From Verrucomicrobiaceae bacterium (GTDB taxonomy: Bacteria; Verrucomicrobiota; Verrucomicrobiia; Verrucomicrobiales; DEV007), in contig JAAESJ010000345.1 of NCBI GenBank assembly GCA_024229495.1, positions 1-51,553 on the forward strand: 51,553 nucleotides of DNA. Direction: 5' to 3'. Under the pieces are notes generated by a model. That model was given only the letters and a program-made list of their open reading frames with translations. It ran no database searches and was not told where the DNA came from. The position numbers were made by a program, and so were the translations under genes. Positions 1 to 7,372 of the stretch are shown in pieces (the stretch's first letter is position 1; each line of letters opens with the position of its first letter).

Positions 1-647
1 CCGCGGAATGTCCTCACCGCGTTCTTTTGCTTGGTGAATTCCGGCTTGAGCAGAACCAGGGCTACCGGGCGATCTATCGAGAGTTGAAGCGCTTCATGGG
101 TCTCGGTTGTGTCGTCTCCACCGATAAAGCGTACCAATTCATAGTCTCCAAGATGTTTTCCGGGAGCAGTGACAGTCTCCGCGATCGGGAGATCTTCGTC
201 ATTTTCGTCACCGGTTTCCACGATTTGTAGCGGTAACGGGTGCTCTGGGATGGTTTCCGGTGCGGATATTTTTCTCTCGGCTGCGTTTGATGACATGACC
301 TCATCCAGCCATTCGAGCAGTGCCTTCTTATCAGGGGGATTTCCAAACACGGTATCCTGTCCCAGTCGTTTGGTCCACCCGGAAAGGTCATGGTTGTTAA
401 GAAACGCGACTCTTAAGTTTGGGAATTTCCGAGTGAACTCATCGCGGAGGTCAAAGGCATTACTGCCGTTGCTTGTGAATGTTACCGTGATCAGAGCATC
501 GAGTGTATCCACTTCCCCGATGGCCCTGCGCGCTGATTCAAAGCAGGGCGCGGTGAAGGTTTTGTGTAAACCTTCACTCTGCTTAAGAGCAACAAGAATG
601 TCCTGTATGACATTTTGCTGTTCGGTGATAAAGAGGATGTTCATCAT
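1..647 (-). CDS. Pseudoreceiver / kinase-like protein, truncated by the window edge
   Basis: Open frame running off the left edge, read from the ATG pair at 647/644; about 215 residues are visible. Residues 1 to about 115 look like a CheY-type fold (MNILFITEQ start, alternating strands and helices). The usual acidic pair after strand 1 is missing, and strand 3 (ALITVTF) lacks the phospho-acceptor Asp. After an acidic linker, a Ser/Thr kinase N-lobe begins near residue 165 (GDYELVRFIG). The glycine loop is degenerate, and the VAIK position reads VALV (residue 197), so the ATP-binding Lys appears to be lost. The DRPVA...LKPE context fits bacterial PknB-like kinases. It begins 27 bases after the TPR gene stop on the same strand, so the two are probably cotranscribed. 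The C-lobe and any C-terminal sensor domain are not visible. A catalytic or scaffold pseudokinase role cannot be settled here. Confidence 0.72.
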   Translation of the reverse strand, partial: MMNILFITEQQNVIQDILVALKQSEGLHKTFTAPCFESARRAIGEVDTLDALITVTFTSNGSNAFDLRDEFTRKFPNLRVAFLNNHDLSGWTKRLGQDTVFGNPPDKKALLEWLDEVMSSNAAERKISAPETIPEHPLPLQIVETGDENDEDLPIAETVTAPGKHLGDYELVRFIGGDDTTETHEALQLSIDRPVALVLLKPEFTKQKNAVRTFR

Positions 648-674
648 TGCAATGAGCTTGCGATGCAAGGTGGC

Positions 675-1775
675 TCAATCCGGATCAGGGAAAAGCGAAT
701 CATCAAGGAGGGGTGCTGATTCAGCTGGAGGTTTGGCCAGCAGCGTGCGGGGTTGCGCATACACGTCCTGTAACTTGTTCTTGTGGTAGAGGCGGGCAAT
801 AAATCCGTAATATTTCCTTTTGCCGAAGTCGGCGATTTCTCGGGACGTGAGGACGGGCATGTGATATTGCCATTCAATGATTTCTGTTGCCGGCTCTGTC
901 CAGTTCACCGGCTGCGTTGGCCAATGAGAGGTCGGCGTGTCCGAACGCGTTTTTTCTACTTTCGTGCCATCAACAAGATCGTAAAACTCGATAATTATAG
1001 CGACGTCTTCAGGCGCGATCGCATATCCCAGTTGCGAATGGATTGCCATCCTCACGAGCACGCGTTCACCATTACCGTCATCGGGTTGAGTTCTCGTTAC
1101 GATCCTGCCATATGAGAAATCGGAAATTGCTTCTGCAGGTTGGCTTGGAGTACCTGTATCAATTGAGAGCTTGGCGATCTGGTAATAGTCCCCGCCTTTT
1201 CCTGGACCTAATTCCACAAGGCGGGTAAGTTTTTCCTGTGCCTTCTCCTCAAGAGCCATGGCTTTGTAGGTAACACTTAACTCCCAGAGGATTCTGGGGT
1301 TGGCAGGCACGTGGAGATCCGCTTCTCGCAGCTTGTTTAAAGCGCCAACAGTGTCTCCGTCTTTCCTTAATGCTCTTGCCACTTCGATAAGTTCGATTAC
1401 TTCAGGGGCAGTGTGAGTGGCTGTCGCAAACAAGGGATTCTTTGCCGTTGGAGGGTTTTCGGGTAGAGGAGTTACATTGAGTGGCGGCTCCTTTCCCAGG
1501 GGGTTCCCCTCCTTGGCTATATGCTTGTTCTCTGATGAGCGGTCTTGGCTTGTGGTCTTTTCACCGGGTTGTATGGGATCCAACGGCGACTTAGAGTGCC
1601 GAAAGATAGCTAGGCCTCCTGCAATCGTTAGCCCGATGGCGATCAGGACGATGGAGAAGACCGTTATCGTGGAGACACGGCCCGCAGGGGATGGAAAAGG
1701 ATGAGGATGGGGCATCTTGTGTCTTGAATGCGCGGGAAGAGTCAGATTTTCGCTGGATTTGGCAACCAATTCCAT
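675..1775 (-). CDS. TPR-containing single-pass membrane protein
   Basis: A 366-residue protein that I recognise only by architecture. The N-terminus is short and cytoplasmic, followed by one strongly hydrophobic segment at about residues 35-57 and a polar, low-complexity linker. Helical repeats resembling tetratricopeptides lie at about residues 128-200 (ALRKDGDTVGALNKLREADL and following). The C-terminal region, about 205-360, is predicted mostly beta. An alternative ATG at 1715 (MPHPHPFPS) would remove 20 residues and still keep the membrane segment; neither start has a visible Shine-Dalgarno. The gene lies just upstream of the receiver/kinase-like gene on the same strand and is divergent from pabB. 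TPR membrane proteins often act as partners or substrates of such kinases, but no activity can be assigned. Confidence 0.7.
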   Translation of the reverse strand: MELVAKSSENLTLPAHSRHKMPHPHPFPSPAGRVSTITVFSIVLIAIGLTIAGGLAIFRHSKSPLDPIQPGEKTTSQDRSSENKHIAKEGNPLGKEPPLNVTPLPENPPTAKNPLFATATHTAPEVIELIEVARALRKDGDTVGALNKLREADLHVPANPRILWELSVTYKAMALEEKAQEKLTRLVELGPGKGGDYYQIAKLSIDTGTPSQPAEAISDFSYGRIVTRTQPDDGNGERVLVRMAIHSQLGYAIAPEDVAIIIEFYDLVDGTKVEKTRSDTPTSHWPTQPVNWTEPATEIIEWQYHMPVLTSREIADFGKRKYYGFIARLYHKNKLQDVYAQPRTLLAKPPAESAPLLDDSLFPDPD

Positions 1776-1855
1776 TCATTTATGATAGGCAAAGGATATG
1801 ACGAGCCAAGCGAATTCCGGGTTGCGTATTCGTTACTTAACCGCAATCTAGCAAT

Positions 1856-3118
1856 ATGCCAGCTCCCGTGCAATCTGCACCAATCCTGCGCACGATCAGC
1901 CTTGAGTTATCTCCACTGGAGGTGGCATCACGGTTGCGTGCATTGCCTGGGTTTTTCTTTCTGGATACCGGGCATGTGTCTCCTGGTAGTGTGGAGGCAG
2001 GGGCAATTTCAATTATTGGGGCTCTGCCGGAGGAAAATCTGACAGGCAATATCAGGCAAGACCTCGCTCCGCTTGCAAATGCCCTGCTTGCAAATGCCTC
2101 TGGCTTGGAGGCTGATTGGGGGGTGCCGCTTGGTGGACTTTTTGGCCTGATTGATTTTGATGGCAGTTATCATTTCGGGAGCTACAGCCGGCTATTGATT
2201 TATAGGCATGACTGCGGGCAATGGCTTGAGGTGGGGGATTTGTTATCCTGCCTGGCTGATAGCCTCGTTAACAACCCCTTCGATGTGGGCCTGGATTTCT
2301 CCGGAGGAATGAAAAGGGCTGAGTTTTGTGCAATGGTAGAGCGGGCCCAGGAATATATTGCTGCAGGAGATATCTACCAAGTTAACCTGTCGCATCGCTT
2401 TAATGCGCCTTGGCCGGAGGGAGTGGATGCTTTTGATTTCTATTTGCGGCTGCGTGATTGTTCTCCTGCTCCGTATTCGGCCTTTTTTGATACTGGATGC
2501 AGGCAGGTCATTTCCTCTTCTCCGGAGTGTTTCCTGGACTTGAGCGGCACGAGAATCGTGACTCGGCCGATCAAGGGCACTCGTCCCCGGCATTACAATG
2601 CGGGTGAGGATGAGCGCTCTGCTTACGAATTGATGACGTCTCCCAAGGAAATCGCTGAGCTCATCATGATTACCGACCTGGAGCGTAACGATATTGGAAA
2701 GGTGTGCGAATTTGGCAGTATACGGGTCGCGGAATTACTGAAACTGGAGCGGTTCGCCCAGGTTTTTCATCTTGTCAGCACCATAGAGGGAAGGATGCGT
2801 CCTGAATTCAGCCATCTGCACGCCCTGGATGCGTGTTTTCCGGGCGGCTCAATCAGCGGTGCTCCAAAGCGCAGGGCCTTGGAAATCATTGCGGAACTTG
2901 AACCGGTTGCGCGGGGGCTGTATACCGGAGCGATCGGGTATTTTGGAGCTAACGGTGAGAGTCAGTTCAGTATAGCGATTCGCACCGCGATTCTTGAGGA
3001 TGAGGTTTTGTCGCTTCATGCTGGCGCAGGGATTGTAGCCGACTCACAAGCTGATTCTGAGTATGAGGAAACCCTGTACAAGGCGTCCGGTTTTTTTGCA
3101 GCAGCACGTCGATCCTAG
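1856..3118 (+). CDS. pabB: Aminodeoxychorismate synthase component I
   Basis: A 420-residue chorismate-binding enzyme that, with a PabA glutaminase, converts chorismate to 4-amino-4-deoxychorismate for folate synthesis. The N-terminal anthranilate-synthase-I-like region covers about residues 1-140 and the chorismate-binding domain about 150-418. Diagnostic motifs are PIKGT at 238-242, the AELIMITDLERND segment near 268-279 and GSISGAPK at 331-338. Lys240 in PIKGT is the residue that separates PabB from TrpE (PIAGT) and forms the covalent intermediate in E. coli PabB. No pabA or pabC is adjacent, and no glutaminase or lyase domain is fused. The ATG at 1856 has no clear ribosome-binding site. 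Transcription probably ends at the hairpin at 3146-3169. Confidence 0.9.
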   Translation: MPAPVQSAPILRTISLELSPLEVASRLRALPGFFFLDTGHVSPGSVEAGAISIIGALPEENLTGNIRQDLAPLANALLANASGLEADWGVPLGGLFGLIDFDGSYHFGSYSRLLIYRHDCGQWLEVGDLLSCLADSLVNNPFDVGLDFSGGMKRAEFCAMVERAQEYIAAGDIYQVNLSHRFNAPWPEGVDAFDFYLRLRDCSPAPYSAFFDTGCRQVISSSPECFLDLSGTRIVTRPIKGTRPRHYNAGEDERSAYELMTSPKEIAELIMITDLERNDIGKVCEFGSIRVAELLKLERFAQVFHLVSTIEGRMRPEFSHLHALDACFPGGSISGAPKRRALEIIAELEPVARGLYTGAIGYFGANGESQFSIAIRTAILEDEVLSLHAGAGIVADSQADSEYEETLYKASGFFAAARRS

Positions 3119-3145
3119 CGCGGGTGCTCAGATGTTTTAACAAAA

Positions 3146-3169
3146 AAACCCGCCCTGTCGGGCGGGTTT
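3146..3169. terminator. Bidirectional rho-independent terminator between pabB and HU
   Basis: A perfect 10-bp stem (AAACCCGCCC / GGGCGGGTTT) closes a TGTC tetraloop. On the minus strand the stem runs into a T-tract (seven A on the plus strand at 3142-3148), so it is best suited to the convergent HU gene. On the plus strand only three T follow, giving weaker termination for pabB. Confidence 0.85.
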
Positions 3170-3230
3170 CTGCAAACAAAATTAATGATGTTTAATCTAT
3201 TTGCTAAGCTAGCAATAAAATAACGTCTTT

Positions 3231-3506
3231 CTAAAGCGTCTTTTTCAAAGCTGCTGATGGGGTAAAGCCCATTGAGGTCGATGCTGCTATTTGCATGGAC
3301 TCTCCGGTTTTTGGGTTACGACCCATGCGGGCAGCACGGTTCTTTTTCTTGAAGGTTCCGTATCCGATGATCTGGACGGCACCGTCATTGCGGACACCGT
3401 TTGCGATTGAATCTAATACTGCGTTAAGCGCGGTTTCGGCATCCTTTTTTGAAGCGCCGTCCCCGAGGGCATTTGTAACTGCGTCGATGAGTTCTCCTTT
3501 GTTCAT
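3231..3506 (-). CDS. HU family DNA-binding protein
   Basis: A 91-residue histone-like protein that bends and compacts DNA as a dimer. The frame stays open for another 38 codons upstream, but the family N-terminus (MNKGELIDAV) fixes the start at the ATG at 3506. The helical dimerisation half is at residues 1-40. The beta-arm carries GRNPKTGE at 62-69, with the intercalating Pro in the RNP motif, and GFTPSAALKK at the C-terminus matches typical HU/IHF family proteins. Length is normal. No Shine-Dalgarno is visible ahead of the ATG. It is divergent from the gamma-carbonic-anhydrase-like gene across 148 bases, which should hold both promoters, although I cannot place -35/-10 boxes confidently. 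Confidence 0.95.
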   Translation of the reverse strand: MNKGELIDAVTNALGDGASKKDAETALNAVLDSIANGVRNDGAVQIIGYGTFKKKNRAARMGRNPKTGESMQIAASTSMGFTPSAALKKTL

Positions 3507-3654
3507 AAGGTTTTCATAGGCAAATATGCGGTGATTGTAAAGGGGTCTGAACCTAAAAAAGTGATAAAACCCCTTATTTTTGGGGGATTTCGACGATAAA
3601 TCACCATTTTGGGCTACCAAAATGCTAAAAAGCCTTAAATAATGGCGAGTCTCA

Positions 3655-4173
3655 ATGCCGGATACAAATCCCCTTAATCAGCGTCCCGAGGTGCATCCCA
3701 GTGCCTTTATTGCCAAGAGTGCCGACCTGATCGGCGCGGTTACCGTGGGAGAGGAAGCCAGTATCTGGTATTCTTCGGTGCTTCGAGCTGATATCAACAA
3801 GATCCAGATTGGTGCGCGCTCCAATATTCAGGATGGATGTGTTGTTCACCTTGAAAGCGATCTAGGCACCTATGTTGGCGAATATGTAACGGTAGGGCAC
3901 AAGGCGATTCTTCATGCGTGCAGTATTGCTGACGAAGTCCTTGTCGGAATGGGCTCGATTGTGATGGATGGTGCGGAGATTGGGGCTCGCTCGATTATTG
4001 GCGCCGGTGCCTTGGTCACTATGGGAAGCAAGATTCCACCGGGTTCCCTGGTTATTGGTTCGCCTGCCCGGGTGGTTCGCACATTGAGTGAAGAGGAGCA
4101 GGGCTCACTGAAAGGCTGGGCTGAAAATTACGTCTCGCTTTCCCGGCGCTATATTGCCGATCAGATCGGTTAA
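3655..4173 (+). CDS. Gamma-carbonic-anhydrase family protein (left-handed beta-helix)
   Basis: A 172-residue hexapeptide-repeat protein of the YrdA/PaaY/CaiE-like gamma carbonic anhydrase family, expected to be cytosolic and trimeric. Repeating I/V-G-x-x units run from about residue 26 to 150. The three metal-ligand histidines of the family are present: His65 (CVVHLESD), His82 and His87 (TVGHKAILH). The C-terminal helix begins at ARVVRTLSEEE. Whether it hydrates CO2 cannot be told from sequence, since many homologues show little activity and some act as thioesterases. It is followed immediately, or with overlap, by the BFN-family gene, so the two probably share a transcript. Confidence 0.88.
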   Translation: MPDTNPLNQRPEVHPSAFIAKSADLIGAVTVGEEASIWYSSVLRADINKIQIGARSNIQDGCVVHLESDLGTYVGEYVTVGHKAILHACSIADEVLVGMGSIVMDGAEIGARSIIGAGALVTMGSKIPPGSLVIGSPARVVRTLSEEEQGSLKGWAENYVSLSRRYIADQIG

Positions 4174-4237
4174 TATGCTGGAAGGAGCTGGGGTTCCGCC
4201 GCTTGACCTTGATGGATTATACCCTCACTGTGGGAGC

Positions 4238-4705
4238 ATGAGCAACACGGTGCTTGAGGTCGAGGTAAAGGCTGCGCTGCCGACAAATGGCGGATGTGCC
4301 GTTTTTCTGGGCAGTGAGGAAAAGGCCTTTGTTATCTACGTTGACCAGATGGTGGGCAGTGCAATCATGATGTTCATCAAGAAATTGCCTAAGGAGCGCC
4401 CGCAGACACATGATCTGTTCGGGCACATGCTCACTGCCCTTGGCGCAAAGGTGCAACGGGTGGTGATCAATGACGTGCAGGATGGGATTTATTACGGCAG
4501 GCTCATCCTTTTGGCCGAGAATGAGTTGGCAGATAAGAAAATTATTGAGATTGATGCCCGTCCAAGCGATTGCATTGCATTGGCGTTGCAGTTTGATTCC
4601 CCGATTTATGTCGGCAAGAGCGTTTGGGATCAGGCGGAAGACATGACTGATATTCTGGAGAAGGTTGAAGGCTTCCAGATTGTTGAGGGTGATGAGATTT
4701 CCTGA
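4238..4705 (+). CDS. Bifunctional nuclease (BFN/DUF151) family protein
   Basis: A 155-residue protein of the BFN domain family (DUF151), related to plant and bacterial bifunctional nucleases. Family signatures are MVGSAIMMF near residues 35-43, a Q-THDLFGHML segment, YYGRLIL, and the conserved ARPSDCIALAL block. The start is uncertain. The frame also opens at ATG 4175, directly after the upstream stop, and at a TTG further back. I chose 4238 because MSNTVLEVEVKAALP lines up with the family N-terminus and the extra upstream residues look unrelated. In Mycobacterium and plants, members have DNase/RNase activity, but the bacterial role is poorly defined. It probably forms an operon with the preceding beta-helix gene. 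Confidence 0.82.
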   Translation: MSNTVLEVEVKAALPTNGGCAVFLGSEEKAFVIYVDQMVGSAIMMFIKKLPKERPQTHDLFGHMLTALGAKVQRVVINDVQDGIYYGRLILLAENELADKKIIEIDARPSDCIALALQFDSPIYVGKSVWDQAEDMTDILEKVEGFQIVEGDEIS

Positions 4706-4858
4706 ACGGATGCAGGCTCCCAAAATGGCAGTGATTCAGCTCCTATCATGCAGGAGTTCATGATAAAGCCTTGCATGGTTGCTGGTCTGCTGGTAAAAAT
4801 TCAGCGTTCACAGCTCTTTCTGCAATTGAAGAGGCCTTGTGACACTTAGAATGATACT

Positions 4859-5962
4859 ATGAAAGTGCTACTTTTAGGTGCCGGAGGATTTATCGGCGTG
4901 AACTTGACTGAACGTTTGCTGAAGGATGCAACGCATGAGGTTACCGCCATTGATATCGAGGAGGAGAAAATTGATCATTTGATCAATGATCCAGATTCAA
5001 GGCTTAATTATCTGCATCTGGATATCTCAAAGGATGAGTCAGAACTGGATCGGCTCGTTTCAGGGGCGGATGTGGTGATTGATCTTGTTGCGGTAGCCAA
5101 CCCGGCGCTTTATGTGGAGTCACCTTTTGAAGTCTACGACTTGAATTACACGCAGAATATGAAAGTCGTGGAGCAGTGTCGGAGATATAAAAAACGCTTG
5201 ATTCAGTTTTCAACCTGTGAGGTTTATGGAATTACTGCAGCAAAAGCTGCTGAGCAGTTTGGTCTAAGTTCCAAGACGCATCCCTGCCCTTTCAATGAGG
5301 ATGAAACTCCTCTTATTATGGGGCCGATTAAGAATCATCGCTGGATTTATGCCTGTGCCAAGCAACTTCTGGAACGCGTGCTTGATGCCTTGTGGAAAAC
5401 CGAGGGGTTCCAGTTCAGCGTCATTCGCCCGTTTAATTTTGTGGGTCCGCGAATTGACTACCTGCCGTCTGAAACGGGTGGAGGAAATCCCCGTGTATTT
5501 TCCCACTTCATGGATGCTTTGTTGTATGGCAACAAGCCGATGCAGCTTGTCGACGGTGGACATGCATATCGTGCCTATACCTATATTGATGACGCGGTGG
5601 ACTGCATGGTCCGCATTATTGAGGACAAGAACAAGAACTGTGAGGGTCAAATATTCAACATAGGACAGCCGGAGAATGAACTAACAATAGCCGAGATGGC
5701 GGAAAAAATGTGTGATATCTTTGATGAGCACTTCCGCCAGGAGGGTGATCCCCCAAGGCCTGAGATTGTCAGCATTAGCGGGGAGGAATTTTATGGCCCG
5801 GGATATGAGGATTGTGACCGCCGGATTGCTGATATCACGAAAGCTAGAACCCTTTTGGACTGGGAGCCCAAACATGATCTGGACTCCGTGATTACTCATA
5901 CGATGAAATACTTTGTCGATGAGTTTCGCAAGAAACAGGCATCTGAGACTGTTGGGGCTTAG
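4859..5962 (+). CDS. NAD-dependent sugar-nucleotide enzyme, ArnA-dehydrogenase / UDP-apiose-xylose synthase-like
   Basis: A 367-residue extended short-chain dehydrogenase. The NAD-binding GAGGFIG motif is at residues 7-13. The family motif reads STCEVYG, and the YACAK element supplies the catalytic Tyr and Lys. Further blocks (RPFNFVGPRID, QLVDGGHAYRAYTYIDD, FNIGQPENELT, EFYGPGYEDCDRRI) match the decarboxylase half of ArnA and plant UDP-apiose/UDP-xylose synthases. The expected reaction is NAD-dependent oxidation and decarboxylation of UDP-glucuronate to UDP-4-keto-pentose, UDP-xylose or UDP-apiose. There is no fused formyltransferase domain and no arn gene nearby. The Cys in STCEVYG matches the plant synthases, whereas ArnA has Ser. 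The second Cys of the plant enzymes appears to be Leu here (ETPLIMGP). The product is therefore open. Confidence 0.82.
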   Translation: MKVLLLGAGGFIGVNLTERLLKDATHEVTAIDIEEEKIDHLINDPDSRLNYLHLDISKDESELDRLVSGADVVIDLVAVANPALYVESPFEVYDLNYTQNMKVVEQCRRYKKRLIQFSTCEVYGITAAKAAEQFGLSSKTHPCPFNEDETPLIMGPIKNHRWIYACAKQLLERVLDALWKTEGFQFSVIRPFNFVGPRIDYLPSETGGGNPRVFSHFMDALLYGNKPMQLVDGGHAYRAYTYIDDAVDCMVRIIEDKNKNCEGQIFNIGQPENELTIAEMAEKMCDIFDEHFRQEGDPPRPEIVSISGEEFYGPGYEDCDRRIADITKARTLLDWEPKHDLDSVITHTMKYFVDEFRKKQASETVGA

Positions 5963-6000
5963 GGGAGGCTGTTTTTCGACCTGTTAGTCTCCCGGCGGAT

Positions 6001-6669
6001 TCAATCCTGTCGCATTGCGGCTAATGCCGCGGCCATGTCTTCTGCCTGAAAGACTGAGGTTCCGGCGACAAAGACATTGGCACCGTTACGGGCGGCGATT
6101 CCTGAAGTGTTGCCGTCGATGCCTCCGTCCACTTCAATGTGAAATGACAGGTTCCTGTTTGATCGCATTTGGCAGGCCTCAACCACTTTCGGCATGGTTT
6201 CCGGCTCCATGAATTTCTGGCCTCCAAATCCGGGGACGACGGTCATGATCAGCAGCAGGTCAATCTGATCAAGGAAAGGTTCCGCACTATTCAGTGGTGT
6301 TGCGGGGTTAATGGCCAGGCCAGCACTGATCCCGGCATCGTGTATCCTCTTCAGGGTAGCACTGGTATCATATTCCGGTTCCAAGTGTATGGATATGTTG
6401 TTTGCCCCGGCATCAATGAAGTCTTGAAGATATTGATCGGGATGCTCAATCATCAGGTGCACATCAAGAAAGGCTTCGGGTACAGAACGTCGGACGTGAT
6501 GCACAAAGGTTGGCCCGTAGGAGATATTTTCCACAAAATGCCCGTCCATCACATCAAGATGCAGCCAATCACCACCTGCGGCGAGGGCTCGTCTGCACTC
6601 TTGGCCAAGATTTGCCCAGTCCGCGGCAAGAAGTGAGGGGGCTATTATCATTTGGTTGAAATCCGGCAT
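6001..6669 (-). CDS. rpe: Ribulose-phosphate 3-epimerase
   Basis: A 222-residue TIM-barrel enzyme interconverting D-ribulose 5-phosphate and D-xylulose 5-phosphate in the pentose phosphate pathway. Metal ligands and catalytic residues are all present: His37 and Asp39 (WLHLDVMDGHF), His71 (DVHLMIEHP) and Asp181 (EVDGGID). The phosphate-binding loop VVPGFGGQKF is at 144-153 and NGANVFVAGTSVF near the end. Met7 (MIIAPSLLAAD) is an alternative start that fits the family equally well. It is convergent with the sugar-nucleotide gene and divergent from tadA. Confidence 0.95.
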   Translation of the reverse strand: MPDFNQMIIAPSLLAADWANLGQECRRALAAGGDWLHLDVMDGHFVENISYGPTFVHHVRRSVPEAFLDVHLMIEHPDQYLQDFIDAGANNISIHLEPEYDTSATLKRIHDAGISAGLAINPATPLNSAEPFLDQIDLLLIMTVVPGFGGQKFMEPETMPKVVEACQMRSNRNLSFHIEVDGGIDGNTSGIAARNGANVFVAGTSVFQAEDMAAALAAMRQD

Positions 6670-6734
6670 CTCTCGCCACTATGTTCATCCATTGCCCGCC
6701 CGCAAGTCCGGGCATCGCAAATTACCATTTTTCC

Positions 6735-7256
6735 ATGACTGATTTATCAGAGGAATCACCGATTGATCTGCACAGTGACAGCTATTTCATGCAACGAGCC
6801 TTGGATGAAGCTCTACGGGCTAATCAGGGGGGAGAGGTTCCGGTGGGGGCCGTTATTGTCAATGAGGGCACGATTATTGCCCGGGGGCATAATCAGGTCG
6901 AGATGCTCAAGGACGCTACTGCCCATGCAGAGATGCTTTCCTTGACCGCTGCACAGGAAGCTATTGGAGACTGGCGGTTAACAGATTGTGACCTCTACGT
7001 GACGAAGGAGCCTTGCCCAATGTGTGCCGGTGCGATTGTGCATTGTCGGATTCGGAGGGTAATTTTCGGTTGTCCTTCACCCAAGGATGGGGCAGCTGGG
7101 GGGGGATTCGTCAATCTGTTGCAACAACCTTCGCTGAATCATTCCTGCGATATCAGTCAAGGGGTGCTTGCTGAAGATTGCGCAGCATTGTTGCGACGTT
7201 TTTTCAAGGAGGCACGAGACAAGAGTAAGGAAGCCAATGGCTTACAAGCTCAGTAA
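6735..7256 (+). CDS. tadA: tRNA-specific adenosine deaminase
   Basis: A 173-residue cytidine-deaminase-fold protein expected to convert A34 to inosine in tRNA-Arg(ACG). It carries the zinc and catalytic motif HAE (ATAHAEMLSL) and the PCxxC ligand pair (EPCPMCAGAIVHCRI). EVPVGAVIV and FGCPSPKDGAAGG are also typical of TadA. The frame is open from 6681, but the residues before MTDLSEE look non-family, so ATG 6735 is preferred. Guanine deaminases share the fold, but the spacing and the C-terminal LLRRFFKEAR favour TadA. It stands alone, divergent from rpe. Confidence 0.92.
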   Translation: MTDLSEESPIDLHSDSYFMQRALDEALRANQGGEVPVGAVIVNEGTIIARGHNQVEMLKDATAHAEMLSLTAAQEAIGDWRLTDCDLYVTKEPCPMCAGAIVHCRIRRVIFGCPSPKDGAAGGGFVNLLQQPSLNHSCDISQGVLAEDCAALLRRFFKEARDKSKEANGLQAQ

Positions 7257-7372
7257 TGGCCGGTTTCCCCAGGCATTAGTGATGCTTTTTGTTACCGGTG
7301 TAAGTATCGTTTTCTGCTATAGTCAGAGTTGTGGAAAGTTCATGTAATAATGTTTAGGTTTTCAGGGTGAAG

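Noticed and set aside
3570..3586. CCCC...GGGG stem near the HU promoter
   Set aside because: Only four pairs with an AT-rich loop; no support as a regulatory site.
4217..4723. 168-codon minus-strand frame across the BFN gene
   Set aside because: Shadow of the BFN gene; no recognisable domain.
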